Part shown: positions 24,635 through 34,309 of the stretch, one piece after another
Numbering within the stretch: position 1 is the first letter of the stretch
Layout of the letters: every line of letters begins with the position of its first letter
DNA from: Streptobacillus canis
Lineage (GTDB): Bacteria; Fusobacteriota; Fusobacteriia; Fusobacteriales; Leptotrichiaceae
Direction of reading: 5' to 3'
Length of the DNA stretch: 64,000 bases
Assembly: GCF_009733925.1 (NCBI RefSeq)
Contig: NZ_WOEI01000003.1
Location: 40,122 to 104,121, forward strand
Notes under the pieces: model-generated
The model's database searches: none
What the model was told of the DNA's origin: nothing
Seen by the model: only the letters and a program-made list of their open reading frames with translations
Position numbers and translations under genes: made by a program

Positions 24635-25957
24635 ATGTCAAAAAGATTAACAAAAGCAACATATATTTTTTATGGACTTGGTGTTGCATATTTCATGCTG
24701 GATCAAGTTTTTAATCAGTGGATACAATACTTCTATTTACCATCAGAAAAAGCAATAGCTGACTATGGTATTAGTGTAATTATGCCACCTATTTATTTAG
24801 CAATCGCATTCGTAATTATGAGACTAGTTGATGCTATAGCAGACCCTATAGTTGGATATATGTCTGATAATTCAAATTCGAGATTTGGAAGAAGAACATT
24901 CTATATGTTAATAGGAATTATTCCTTTAGCATTATCAATGATAGCATTTTTCTTCCCAGTTACTAGTGGAGCTATAATTGCAACACTTTATTTAGCATTT
25001 ATAGGAAGTATATACTTTGTTGCATATACTTTAGTTGGAGGACCATATAATGCCTTAATACCAGATTTAGCTACTAATAAGGAAGAAAGATTAAATCTTT
25101 CAACTATGCAATCTGTATTTAGATTAATCTTCACAGCTATACCTTTAATACTAAGTCCTATCATATTATCAAATATGATTAAGTCAGGTATGAGTTTCAT
25201 AAGTGCTATGAGAATAATGGTAAGTGGTTTCTCAATTTTAAGTGCGATTATAGTTATAGTTTCAGTATTATTATTAAAAGAACCTGAATTAGCTAAAAAC
25301 AAAACAAATGATGCTAAGAAAATTAATTTTAAAGAAGCATTTGCATATTTAAAGAATAAAGAAATTATGCTATATTTCATAGGATTTTTCTTCTTCTTTT
25401 CAGGGTTTAATATTATTAGAAACTCTGTGTTATACTACGTTACTGTAATATTAGGTCAAAGTGAAAAAGCAGCTAGTACACCAACAACTATACTATTTGC
25501 TGTTTCAGCATTATTCTTCCCTATAACTCAAGCTTTATGTAAAAAGTTTGATTATAGAAAAATAATGTTATTTGATTTAATATTAATAATATTTGGTACA
25601 GCTGGACTTATGTTATTTGGTGTGAGTAGTAATTTAATGTTCTATACTATGTTTTCAATAGTAGGAGCAGGTGTAAGTGGGTCAGCATTTATATTCCCAC
25701 CAGCAATGCTTTCTGAAATATCTACAAGACTTTATGAAAGAGATAATGTAAGTGTTGAAGGAATGATGTTTGGAATACAAGGATTATTCTTAAAACTTGC
25801 ACTATTAGTTCAAATAGTTACTACAACTTTAGTTTTACCTTTAGGTGGAACTACAGGAGGAGCTACTAGATTTGGAGTTATGAGTACTCTTGCTATAGCA
25901 ATAGTATTCTTATTAATATCATTTATTAGTTATTTATTAAAGAAAAGTGAAATATAA
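24635..25957 (+). CDS. GPH-family (glycoside-pentoside-hexuronide) sugar:cation symporter
   Basis: This 440-residue transporter has about twelve membrane segments. It has the GPH/MelB-like pattern: DAIADPIVGYMSDNSNSRFGRRTFYMLIGIIPLAL near residue 55-90 matches the loop 2-3 motif, and GGPYNALIPDLATNKEERLNLS near 130-152 matches the central one. Such proteins import glycosides with Na+ or H+. ATG 24635 behind AAAGGAGAG is used; an upstream in-frame ATG at 24608 overlaps that ribosome site. The TATAAT at about 24603-24608 suggests an own promoter. The substrate may be a maltodextrin-type sugar, by genomic context only. Confidence 0.88.
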   Translation: MSKRLTKATYIFYGLGVAYFMLDQVFNQWIQYFYLPSEKAIADYGISVIMPPIYLAIAFVIMRLVDAIADPIVGYMSDNSNSRFGRRTFYMLIGIIPLALSMIAFFFPVTSGAIIATLYLAFIGSIYFVAYTLVGGPYNALIPDLATNKEERLNLSTMQSVFRLIFTAIPLILSPIILSNMIKSGMSFISAMRIMVSGFSILSAIIVIVSVLLLKEPELAKNKTNDAKKINFKEAFAYLKNKEIMLYFIGFFFFFSGFNIIRNSVLYYVTVILGQSEKAASTPTTILFAVSALFFPITQALCKKFDYRKIMLFDLILIIFGTAGLMLFGVSSNLMFYTMFSIVGAGVSGSAFIFPPAMLSEISTRLYERDNVSVEGMMFGIQGLFLKLALLVQIVTTTLVLPLGGTTGGATRFGVMSTLAIAIVFLLISFISYLLKKSEI

Positions 25958-25970
25958 TTGGAGGACTAAA

Positions 25971-26780
25971 ATGGAAAAACAAGAATTAAGAGAGATTTCA
26001 ACAAGTATTAGAAGAAGTATAGTGGAAATGATTTACCACGCGAAATCAGGGCATCCTGGAGGATCGCTATCAATTGCAGATATTTTAACTGTTCTATATT
26101 TTGAAGAAATGAATATAGATCCTAAAAATCCATTAATGCCTAACAGAGATAGATTAGTATTAAGTAAAGGACATGCTGTTCCAGCACTTTATGCAACACT
26201 AATGGAAAAAGGATATATAGATAAAAGTCTAATAACTGAATTAAGAAAATTCGGTTCACCATTACAAGGACATCCAGATTTAAAAAAATTACCAGGAATT
26301 GATATGTCAACTGGATCATTAGGACAAGGATTATCGGCAGCACAAGGTATGGCTCTTTCTGCTAAAATCTTCGGAGAAGATTATAGAGTATATACAATAT
26401 TAGGAGATGGAGAAATGCAAGAAGGACAAATTTGGGAAGCATTTATGTCTGCAGCACACTTCAAACTTGATAATTTAGTTGCATTCTTAGATTCAAATGA
26501 CTTACAAATAGATGGAAATGTATCAAAAGTTATGCCTATTACACCTATTGCAGATAAATATAGAGCATTTAATTGGCATGTAATAGAAATAAATGGACAC
26601 TGCTTTGATGAAATTAGAGCAGCTTTAAAAGAAGCAAGAGAAACTAAAGGAAAACCAACAGTTATTATAGCGAAAACTTCAAAAGGTAAAGGAGTTTCAT
26701 TCATGGAAGATAATGCTGGTTGGCATGGTAAAGCACCAAATCTTGAAGAATTAAATAAAGCTTTAGAAGAATTAAAGTAG
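25971..26780 (+). CDS. Transketolase, N-terminal subunit
   Basis: This 269-residue protein is the thiamine-diphosphate half of a split transketolase. It has YHAKSGHPGGSLSIADIL near residue 17-34, RDRLVLSKGHAVPALYATL near 57-75, and the cofactor-binding GDGEMQEGQIWEA near 145-157. WHVIEINGHC and KTSKGKGVSFMED follow. It swaps two-carbon units between sugar phosphates in the non-oxidative pentose phosphate pathway. The pyrimidine-binding half is the next gene, 10 bases downstream. ATG 25971 follows GGAGG; an earlier in-frame ATG at 25947 lies within the transporter gene. Confidence 0.95.
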   Translation: MEKQELREISTSIRRSIVEMIYHAKSGHPGGSLSIADILTVLYFEEMNIDPKNPLMPNRDRLVLSKGHAVPALYATLMEKGYIDKSLITELRKFGSPLQGHPDLKKLPGIDMSTGSLGQGLSAAQGMALSAKIFGEDYRVYTILGDGEMQEGQIWEAFMSAAHFKLDNLVAFLDSNDLQIDGNVSKVMPITPIADKYRAFNWHVIEINGHCFDEIRAALKEARETKGKPTVIIAKTSKGKGVSFMEDNAGWHGKAPNLEELNKALEELK

Positions 26781-26790
26781 GAGGAAAGAA

Positions 26791-27711
26791 ATGAAAGCGA
26801 CAAGACAAGCATACGGAGAAGCATTAGTTAAATTAGGTAAAGTAAATAAAGATGTAGTAGTTTTAGAAGCTGATTTATCAAAATCTACTATGACAACATT
26901 TTTTGATCAAGAATTCCCTGATAGACATATTAACTTAGGGATAGCAGAAGCAAATATGATAGGAACTGCAGCAGGTATAGCTACTACAGGTAAAATACCT
27001 TTTGCATCAACATTTGCAATATTTGCAGCAGGAAGAGCTTATGATCAAATAAGAAACTCAGTTGCATATCCTAAATTAAATGTTAAGATATGTCCTACTC
27101 ATGCAGGAATCTCTTTAGGAGAAGATGGAGGATCTCATCAATCAGTTGAAGATATAGCTTTAATGAGAGTAATACCTGGTATGGTAGTTTTACAACCAGC
27201 AGATGCTACTGAAACTGAAAAAATGATATTTGCAGCAGCAGAATATCAAGGACCTGTATATGTTAGACTTGGAAGATTACCAGTAGCAGATATATATACA
27301 GATGAATATGAATTCAAAATTGGTAAAGCAACTACTTTAACTGAAGGAACAGATGTAGCTATTATAGCTACAGGGCTTTTAGTTAATGAAGCTTTAAAAG
27401 CAGAAAAAATATTAAAAGAAAAAGGAATTAATGTAAGAGTAATCAATATGTCTACTATTAAACCTTTAGATGAGGAAACTGTTTTAAAAGCAGCCAAAGA
27501 ATGTAAATTCATCATAACTTCAGAAGAACATTCAATTATAGGAGGACTTGGAGGAGCAGTATGTGAATACTTATCTGAAAATCATCCTGTAAAAGTTATT
27601 AAACATGGTATTAATGATATGTTTGGACAAAGTGCAGATGGAAATTTAATGTTAGACAAATATGGTTTAAGAGCTGAAAGATTAGTTGAATTAGTTCTTG
27701 AAAATATTTAA
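26791..27711 (+). CDS. Transketolase, C-terminal subunit
   Basis: This 306-residue partner of the preceding gene contains the pyrimidine and C-terminal domains of transketolase. LEADLSKSTMT near residue 22-32 begins it, then NLGIAEANMIGTAAGIA near 48-64, containing the conserved Glu that activates thiamine diphosphate. SVAYPKLNVKI, SLGEDGGSHQSVEDIALMR and TSEEHSIIGGLGGAVCEYL follow. The split form is normal in Fusobacteria, Firmicutes and archaea. GGAGG precedes ATG. The next gene, ftsX, has its ribosome site overlapping the end of this one. Confidence 0.95.
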   Translation: MKATRQAYGEALVKLGKVNKDVVVLEADLSKSTMTTFFDQEFPDRHINLGIAEANMIGTAAGIATTGKIPFASTFAIFAAGRAYDQIRNSVAYPKLNVKICPTHAGISLGEDGGSHQSVEDIALMRVIPGMVVLQPADATETEKMIFAAAEYQGPVYVRLGRLPVADIYTDEYEFKIGKATTLTEGTDVAIIATGLLVNEALKAEKILKEKGINVRVINMSTIKPLDEETVLKAAKECKFIITSEEHSIIGGLGGAVCEYLSENHPVKVIKHGINDMFGQSADGNLMLDKYGLRAERLVELVLENI

Positions 27712-27721
27712 GGAGGAAAAA

Positions 27722-28693
27722 ATGATAGGTAAATTATTCGGAGGGGTTAAAGAGAATATTAAAGCTGAAAAAGGAGCATTCTTTTCAGCTGTTACAACAT
27801 TTATATTGATTTTTACATTAATTAATATCTTTATATTCTGTACATTAAATGCTGATTCATATAGATTAAAAGAGGAACAAGCAAATCAAGTAATACTTTA
27901 TTTAAATGATGTTACTGATGAAGAAAAAAATGCATTACAAACAAAAATATTAAACTTAGATGGTGTTAGTTCATTAAGATTTGTATCTAAAGATATTGCA
28001 ATAAAATCTTTAGAAAAAGAATTAGGTGTAGACTTAAGTTCAGAAGTAAACCCTTTAGAGGATGCATTCTTTGTGCATTTAACTAGAGATGTTAACATAG
28101 ATGACTTAAATGCTAAATTAAGTGGATTAAGCGAAGTTTCAAGTATAGATTTAAGAGCTAAAGTAGTAAATCAAACAGTAATGTTTAGTTCGGCTTTAGA
28201 TTCATTTATTAAATATGCAAGTATATTCTTAATTGTATTTGCAGTAATAATAATATTTAACATAGTAGGACTTACTGTTAAAACAAGAAAAAGAGAAATA
28301 TATGAAAACTTATTAGAAGGTAAATCTAAAGGATTTATCAAAACAACTTTCTTCTTAGAATCAGTACTAGCAGTATTAATTTCTGGTGGAGCAAGTTACT
28401 TTATGTATGTTAAAATTAGGGAAGCTATAGTAAACTTAATACAAAAAGCAAGAGGTGTTACAGGAGCATTAGGATTTAGTAGTCTTGAAAAAGAATCATA
28501 TGTATTATTAATAGTTTTAGGTATTACTATAGTATTAGTATTCATAATTAACTATTTATTCTTAAATAGATATTACAATATTAAATACTATGAGAAAATG
28601 AGAAAAGAAGAATGTATGTGTCCAGCTCCAGAAGCTGTAGAAACAATAGAAAAAGTAGAGGAAGATTTTCAAGATCTAAGAGAGGAACAATAA
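27722..28693 (+). CDS. ftsX: Cell division permease-like protein FtsX
   Basis: This 323-residue protein has four membrane segments (about 22-42, 165-188, 213-235, 263-286). A large extracytoplasmic loop (about 45-155, with VILYLNDVTDEEKNALQ) lies between the first two, which is the FtsX layout. With the ATPase FtsE it transmits force to periplasmic amidase activators at the septum. Usually ftsE lies directly upstream; here transketolase does, so ftsE must be elsewhere. ATG 27722 follows AAGGAGG. The EnvC-like activator follows with one base between stop and start, supporting a functional pair. Confidence 0.9.
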   Translation: MIGKLFGGVKENIKAEKGAFFSAVTTFILIFTLINIFIFCTLNADSYRLKEEQANQVILYLNDVTDEEKNALQTKILNLDGVSSLRFVSKDIAIKSLEKELGVDLSSEVNPLEDAFFVHLTRDVNIDDLNAKLSGLSEVSSIDLRAKVVNQTVMFSSALDSFIKYASIFLIVFAVIIIFNIVGLTVKTRKREIYENLLEGKSKGFIKTTFFLESVLAVLISGGASYFMYVKIREAIVNLIQKARGVTGALGFSSLEKESYVLLIVLGITIVLVFIINYLFLNRYYNIKYYEKMRKEECMCPAPEAVETIEKVEEDFQDLREEQ

Positions 28694-28694
28694 T

Positions 28695-29984
28695 ATGAAG
28701 AAAAAGATTATGCTTTTTTTTGCTCTTTTATCTTTAGTAACCTTTTCTGATAATATTGATAAAAACAAAAACAGAATCAATCAAATTGATAAACAGGTAA
28801 AGGACAATACAAATAAGATTCATAATAACAATAACAAAATTAATAATGCTAAAAAAGATGAGGCAGCTTTAAAGAAAGAAATACAAAGCTTAGATCATTT
28901 AATTTCAACATTACAAAAAGAATACAATGTTATTGAAGGAGAATATGTAGCTTTACTAAAAGAAATAGGTAAAAGTGAAAAAGAAATAAGTTTAAGTATA
29001 AAGAAAATAGAAGAAAGTAGTAGAAAAATTACTGAAGAGAAAACAGATTATTCAAACAAGATAAAAACTTGGAATAAAGTATTTAATGTAAAAGTTTTTC
29101 AAAAAACTTCATTTTCTGCTGAATCAGCTAAGAAAACTAACGATTTAAGAAAAATTTTAGAGCAAGATGAAAATAATATTAAAAAGATAGAAAGATTCAA
29201 ACAAGAAGAAGAAGTTCATAAGAAAAATGAAGAAATATTAAGAAATAAAACACAACAAGAAGCTAAAAAAGTTGAGAAGAAAAAACTAGAACTTGAAGAT
29301 AAGAGAGCTGAATTAAGAAGAGCTAAAGTAAATAAAGATAAAACTGTTAAAAACTTACAATATCTTCAAAGTAACTTAACTAAAGAAAACAAAAAAATTG
29401 AAAGAACAAATTCTAATTTAATTGCTGAGAAGAAAAAATTAGAACAACAAATTAATGCAATTATCGCAGCTGCAAGAAAAAGAGAAGCTGAAGAAAGAAG
29501 AAAAGCTGAAGAAGCTAGAAAGAAAGCTGCTGAAGTTGCTAAGAAAAATCAAGGTAGTGGTGAAAATACTACTGCTAAATCTGAACCAGTTAAGGAAGTT
29601 GTTGTTCCTAAAGGTACAGGTAAATTCATTATGCCTATTAACGGAAGTATAGTAGTAGGATATGGACAAGAAAAAACTAAAGGTATCACAAGTAAAGGTA
29701 TAGAAATACGTGGAAGCTTAGGACAAGCAGTTAAAGCATCAGATAGTGGAGTAGTTCTATATTCTGGATCACTTAAAGGATTAGGTGCGGTTATTATGAT
29801 AGATCATGGAGATTTCATAACTGTATATGGAAACCTTTCATCAGTTAGAGTAGCAAGTGGTGCCAAAGTAAATAAAGGGCAAACTATAGGAACTTTAGGA
29901 AGAGATAGTATAACAAAAGAGCCTAATTTATACTTTGAAGTAAGAAAAGGTGTAAATTATGTTAACCCAGTAAATTATTTATAA
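28695..29984 (+). CDS. EnvC-like murein hydrolase activator (coiled coil plus degenerate LytM)
   Basis: This 429-residue exported protein has a signal peptide (MKKKIMLFFALLSLVTFSDN), then a long coiled coil of Lys/Glu-rich repeats (about 20-280). A C-terminal M23/LytM domain (about 305-429: FIMPINGSIVVGYGQ, GVVLYSGSLKGLGAVIMIDHGD, NKGQTIGTLG, LYFEVRKG) completes it. The zinc and catalytic His/Asp positions are altered: the HxxxD motif reads KGIEIRG, and HxH reads YFEVR. Such a domain activates amidases instead of cutting peptidoglycan itself, as EnvC does. It is translationally coupled to ftsX, its expected inner-membrane partner. Confidence 0.88.
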   Translation: MKKKIMLFFALLSLVTFSDNIDKNKNRINQIDKQVKDNTNKIHNNNNKINNAKKDEAALKKEIQSLDHLISTLQKEYNVIEGEYVALLKEIGKSEKEISLSIKKIEESSRKITEEKTDYSNKIKTWNKVFNVKVFQKTSFSAESAKKTNDLRKILEQDENNIKKIERFKQEEEVHKKNEEILRNKTQQEAKKVEKKKLELEDKRAELRRAKVNKDKTVKNLQYLQSNLTKENKKIERTNSNLIAEKKKLEQQINAIIAAARKREAEERRKAEEARKKAAEVAKKNQGSGENTTAKSEPVKEVVVPKGTGKFIMPINGSIVVGYGQEKTKGITSKGIEIRGSLGQAVKASDSGVVLYSGSLKGLGAVIMIDHGDFITVYGNLSSVRVASGAKVNKGQTIGTLGRDSITKEPNLYFEVRKGVNYVNPVNYL

Positions 29985-29999
29985 TGAAGGAGAAGCAAA

Positions 30000-31727
30000 A
30001 TGAATTATATGGATAAATATAATGAGTGGTTAAGTAACAAAAATTTAGATGCAGATTTAAGAAGACAATTAGAAGAAATTGCAAATGATGAAAAAGAAAT
30101 AGAAGATAGATTCTATCAAGAATTAGAATTTGGTACAGCAGGATTAAGAGGTAAATTAGGTGCTGGTACAAATAGAATGAACGAATATGTTATAGCTCGT
30201 GCAACTCAAGCTTTAGCTAATGTTATTAAAAAAGAAGGACAAGAAGCTATGGATAGAGGAGTAGCATTTGCTCACGACTGTAGAATATTCTCGCCTGAAT
30301 TTGCTTTAAAAGCAGCATTAGTTATGGCAAGTAATGGTATTAGAGCTTACTTATTTGATAGTTTAAGACCTACACCAGAATTATCATATACAATTAGATA
30401 TTATAAAACTATTTCTGGAGTAAACATTACAGCGAGTCATAATCCTAAAAACTATAATGGATATAAAGTATATTGGGAGGAAGGTTCTCAAATAAAATCT
30501 GTAATATCTGATGCAGTATTTGAAGAAATATCAAAATTAGATGTATTTGGAGAATATGTAACTTTAACTAAAGAAGAAGCAATAGAAAAAGGTTTACTTG
30601 TAATGATAGGTGAAGAAGTAGATGAAGCTTTCTATAAAGAAGTTATGAATACATCTTTAAGATCTAATGATGAATTAGATATGAATATTAAATTAGTATA
30701 TACACCACTTAATGGGGCAGGAAATATACCTGTAAGAACAGTTCTAGCAAGAAAAGGTTATGAAAATGTTTATGTAGTAAAAGAACAAGAAATGCCTGAT
30801 GGAACTTTCCCTACATTAGTTTATCCAAATCCAGAAGATTTAGCTGCATTTGAATATTCTGAAAAATTAGCTTTTGAAAAAGATGCAGATATATTAATAG
30901 CTACAGATCCAGATTGTGATAGATTAGCTGTAGAAGTTATGCATAATGGTAAAATAGTTGCATTAAATGGAAACCAAACAGGAGTACTTTTAATTAACTA
31001 TATAGTATCAACTATGAAAGAAAAAAATATATTCCCTAAAAACCCTGTAATAGTTAAATCTATAGTTACAGGAGAAATGGGTACAGCAGTTGCGAATAAA
31101 TATGGTATAGAAATGATTAGCGTATTAACAGGATTTAAAAATATCTGTGCTATAGCTAATATGTATGAAACAAGTAAAGAGAAAAACTATATCTTCGGTT
31201 ATGAAGAAAGTATAGGATATAATATAGGGACTTTCTTAAGAGATAAAGATGGAGTATCTGCTTCACTTATGTTAACTGAAATGGCAGCTTACTATAAAAA
31301 ATATGGAAAAACATTAATAGATGTTCTTTATGAATTATTCGAAGAATTCGGGTACTATAAAGAAAAAGGAGTATCGGTAGTACTTGAAGGTATGGAAGGT
31401 GCTCAAAGAATTAAGAGAATGATGGTTAAATTTAGAGAAATATTCCCAAGAGAAATTGGAGATGCTAAAGTTAAAGAAGTTATAGACTATAAAGCTAGAA
31501 CAGTTTTAAATGTAGAAACTGGAGAAGTTACTCCTTGTGAAATAGAAGCAACTGATGCGGTTAAATTCTCTTATGATGATGGAAGTTGGTATACTTTAAG
31601 ACCATCAGGAACTGAACCAAAAATAAAACTATATGTATATGTAAAAGATGCTGTTGAAGAAAAATCAGTAGAAAAATTAGCTAGATTTGAAAAAGATGTA
31701 TTAGAAATTTTATATAGTATAGACTAA
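30000..31727 (+). CDS. Phosphoglucomutase/phosphomannomutase
   Basis: This 575-residue alpha-D-phosphohexomutase has the four family motifs. These are the early GTAGLRGKLGAG, the phosphoserine loop ISGVNITASHNPKNYNGYK with Ser near residue 146, the metal site DPDCDRLAVEV near 303, and the phosphate-binding RPSGTEPKIKLYV near 540. FGYEESIGYNIGTF carries the sugar-specificity loop. It interconverts glucose-1-P and glucose-6-P, linking glycogen or maltodextrin breakdown with glycolysis. Length fits the bacterial PgcA type. AAGGAGAAG precedes ATG, 15 bases after the EnvC-like gene. Confidence 0.94.
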   Translation: MNYMDKYNEWLSNKNLDADLRRQLEEIANDEKEIEDRFYQELEFGTAGLRGKLGAGTNRMNEYVIARATQALANVIKKEGQEAMDRGVAFAHDCRIFSPEFALKAALVMASNGIRAYLFDSLRPTPELSYTIRYYKTISGVNITASHNPKNYNGYKVYWEEGSQIKSVISDAVFEEISKLDVFGEYVTLTKEEAIEKGLLVMIGEEVDEAFYKEVMNTSLRSNDELDMNIKLVYTPLNGAGNIPVRTVLARKGYENVYVVKEQEMPDGTFPTLVYPNPEDLAAFEYSEKLAFEKDADILIATDPDCDRLAVEVMHNGKIVALNGNQTGVLLINYIVSTMKEKNIFPKNPVIVKSIVTGEMGTAVANKYGIEMISVLTGFKNICAIANMYETSKEKNYIFGYEESIGYNIGTFLRDKDGVSASLMLTEMAAYYKKYGKTLIDVLYELFEEFGYYKEKGVSVVLEGMEGAQRIKRMMVKFREIFPREIGDAKVKEVIDYKARTVLNVETGEVTPCEIEATDAVKFSYDDGSWYTLRPSGTEPKIKLYVYVKDAVEEKSVEKLARFEKDVLEILYSID

Positions 31728-31731
31728 GAAT

Positions 31732-33222
31732 GTGATTAAAGCGGATAATATAAAAAAAATAGAAGAAAATTATGATACAATTCAATATAAGTCTAAAAGT
31801 TTCAAAAAATATCAAGCACAATATATTAAAACTATGATGAAGTTTTTTGGTTTTGATACAGAGGAAGTTAATAAATCGAGAATATTAGAAATAGGATGCT
31901 CTTTCGGCGGGAATATTATTCCTGCCGAAATTGCTTATCCGGATGCAGAAATAGTGGGTATAGATTTATCTAAAGTACAAATAGATGGTGGAAATGAAAT
32001 TATTAATACTATAGGACTTGATAATATTAAACTTTATCATAAAAATATTTTAGACTATAAAGGAGAATATGGTAAATTTGACGATATAATATGTCATGGA
32101 GTATTTTCTTGGGTTCCAGATGAAGTTAAAGAAGCTATTTTAAGAGTAATGAAAGATGGACTTAAAGAAAATGGGGTAGGTCTTATTTTATATAATACTT
32201 ATCCAGGATGGAAAAGACTTGATATTGCAAGAGATTTAATGATATTTAGTGTTGATAATCTTGTAGATAGGAATTTAGAAGTTAGTGAAGAAAATAAGGT
32301 TGAAATGAGTAAAGATACTCTAAAATTTTATCTTGAAAATTCATTGATTGATAATGATACTAAAAATGTTTTAGGTATAATTATGGAGAAAGATCCACAT
32401 TATGTATATCATGAATATTTTGAAAAATTTAATGATCCCATATATTTTTATCAATTTGTTAAGAAGATTGAGAAATATGATTTAACTCATGTAATTGATG
32501 CTAGTTTTAATAATTATTATCCTACTTTTTCTAGTGACATTAAATTAGCTGTGGAAAATGAATGTGGAGAAAATAGAATTGCTAAAGAACAGTATTATGA
32601 CTTTTTAAGAAATACTCAATTTAGAACCAGTTTAATTACACATAAAGAAAATATTGATAAAATGTCATTTACATCTAATATTTCTTTTGATAAATTAGAT
32701 GACATTTATGTTAGAGGATATTATGAAATATTAGAAGATAAAGTTATATATAACGAGAAGGAAATGCCTAAAATTAATAGAGAATTTTATCAATATCTTA
32801 CAGATATTTATCCGAAGAATGTTAAAATAAAGGACTTAGTTGAAAGATTTGGTAAAGAAATTTACCAGTCTATATTTAATTTAATATATATAGATTGCAT
32901 AGACTTTGATACATTAAAAAGAGGGCATGATATTTTTGATAGAATAGGGCGTATAAATTTAGAATATATTAAATACAATCTAAGGAAAGATAGTAAAATC
33001 AAGTTTTCTAATTATAAAGGGGAAATACTTAGTATGCCGGAATATTTTTATGTCTTAGAAGATGTTTTACATTTGAGTATTGAAGATATGGAAAAAGAAG
33101 TAATTCTAAAATTAGAAAATGGTGAAATTGTTTCACAATCAAATAAAAAATTTGAAGAAATTGCTGAAAATATAGGGAAATATATATTTAAAATGATAAA
33201 TACTTATGAATTATTTAGATAA
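31732..33222 (+). CDS. SAM-dependent methyltransferase with methyltransferase regulatory domain
   Basis: This 496-residue protein begins with a Rossmann methyltransferase domain. ILEIGCSFGGNIIP near residue 51-64 is the SAM-binding motif I, and EIVGIDLSKVQIDGG near 74 is the acidic loop. A CHGVFSWVPDEV strand follows near 120. The middle and C-terminal parts match the methyltransferase regulatory domain (PF10119-like). The substrate is unknown. A GTG start at 31732, four bases after the pgm stop, is used with only a weak ribosome site, so the true start could be slightly internal. It ends at a bidirectional terminator. Confidence 0.85.
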   Translation: MIKADNIKKIEENYDTIQYKSKSFKKYQAQYIKTMMKFFGFDTEEVNKSRILEIGCSFGGNIIPAEIAYPDAEIVGIDLSKVQIDGGNEIINTIGLDNIKLYHKNILDYKGEYGKFDDIICHGVFSWVPDEVKEAILRVMKDGLKENGVGLILYNTYPGWKRLDIARDLMIFSVDNLVDRNLEVSEENKVEMSKDTLKFYLENSLIDNDTKNVLGIIMEKDPHYVYHEYFEKFNDPIYFYQFVKKIEKYDLTHVIDASFNNYYPTFSSDIKLAVENECGENRIAKEQYYDFLRNTQFRTSLITHKENIDKMSFTSNISFDKLDDIYVRGYYEILEDKVIYNEKEMPKINREFYQYLTDIYPKNVKIKDLVERFGKEIYQSIFNLIYIDCIDFDTLKRGHDIFDRIGRINLEYIKYNLRKDSKIKFSNYKGEILSMPEYFYVLEDVLHLSIEDMEKEVILKLENGEIVSQSNKKFEEIAENIGKYIFKMINTYELFR

Positions 33223-33224
33223 AA

Positions 33225-33257
33225 AAATGCCATTAAACTTTTAGTTTAGTGGCATTT
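33225..33257. terminator. Bidirectional terminator
   Basis: AAATGCCATTAAAC pairs with GTTTAGTGGCATTT (one wobble) between convergent genes. Confidence 0.8.
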
Positions 33258-33262
33258 TATAT

Positions 33263-34309
33263 TTATTTAATATTTGATGATCCTGTAAATGAAGATCCTA
33301 AGAATGATGAAGAACCATTAAATGAAGATCCTTCTAATAGATGAGCTTCATTTTCTTTTCTAACTAATGATTGAATTTCTTCATCGGATAATAATTCTCT
33401 ATCAAGAACTTCTTGTTGGTATCCTAAGTATGAAGCAACATTATTTTTATCTATGTTTCTAAAATTAATGATTTGGTATCCATTAACATTAGTTACTTCA
33501 GAAATACCCCATTTAACATCAAAGTTTTCTGAAGGTACAGGATTTGGAACGTTAGCTTCAGTTGAATGTGCAACTTCTATAAAGTTATCAAATTCATCTA
33601 AGTATCCTAAGAATACTATATATTCTTGATTTGAATCAATGTTGTTAATATACATGCTTCCATTTCTGCTGTAAGTTTGTATTCTAATTTTTTCATTTCC
33701 ATCTACATCTTTTAATATGATGATAGGGTTTTCATTTGTAAGTTTTGTAGTTTGAGATAAATTGTAATAATAATCTTCTCTAATTTCCCAATAAGTAAAT
33801 AAAGTATCAGTATTTTTTGGGATTAATACTATTTCGTTTTTGTGATATTGTTCAGGTAGAGGTCTTTTATTAAAGAATTTTGCTTCTTCTTGTTCAAATA
33901 ATAAGTATTTAGACATTTCTACTTTCATTTTATCTTCATCATGATTGTTTTCAGTAAAGTTATACCCTCTATTTAAATATTTAGGTTTTCTTCTATATAT
34001 TTGTTTTAATGAACTTTGATTAGGGAAGTTTCTATAACTTCCTGTTTTAGCTCTTTTTATTTTTAAGATTTCCTTTAAAGTTAAGTCAGAGTTTTCTAGA
34101 TCTATCATTTCAACTTCTTCAAGCTCATCTAGTTCTTTAATTGCATCTAATTCGTCTAATTCTTCTAAAACTTCTTTTGTTTCCATCACTTGTTCCTCAT
34201 TCATTTGTTTTTTTGATTTTTGTTGCTCTTTTTCATTTTTTCTTTTCTTAGCTTCTTTATTTGCTACTACTAATAATAGAATTAATATTAATAATGAGAT
34301 TGCTTTCAT
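33263..34309 (-). CDS. DUF4912-domain protein with N-terminal membrane anchor
   Basis: This 348-residue protein has a hydrophobic N-terminus (AISLLILILLLVVA) acting as a signal anchor or cleaved signal. A very acidic and basic linker (about 20-80) follows. The DUF4912 domain spans about 150-280: LPEQYHKNEIVLIPKNTDTLFTYWEI is its hallmark start, followed by a beta sandwich (IVFLGYLDEFDNFIEVAHS). The C-terminus is low-complexity: SSFNGSSSFLGSSFTGSS. DUF4912 proteins are mainly found in Fusobacteria, Thermotogae and some Firmicutes; no biochemical role is known to me. Its ATG abuts the tsaD stop with no gap, so the two are co-translated. Confidence 0.85.
   Translation of the reverse strand: MKAISLLILILLLVVANKEAKKRKNEKEQQKSKKQMNEEQVMETKEVLEELDELDAIKELDELEEVEMIDLENSDLTLKEILKIKRAKTGSYRNFPNQSSLKQIYRRKPKYLNRGYNFTENNHDEDKMKVEMSKYLLFEQEEAKFFNKRPLPEQYHKNEIVLIPKNTDTLFTYWEIREDYYYNLSQTTKLTNENPIIILKDVDGNEKIRIQTYSRNGSMYINNIDSNQEYIVFLGYLDEFDNFIEVAHSTEANVPNPVPSENFDVKWGISEVTNVNGYQIINFRNIDKNNVASYLGYQQEVLDRELLSDEEIQSLVRKENEAHLLEGSSFNGSSSFLGSSFTGSSNIK

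Noticed and set aside
29455-29652. Lys/Leu-rich plus-strand frame inside the EnvC-like gene
   Set aside because: It is a frame-shifted reading of the repetitive coiled coil.
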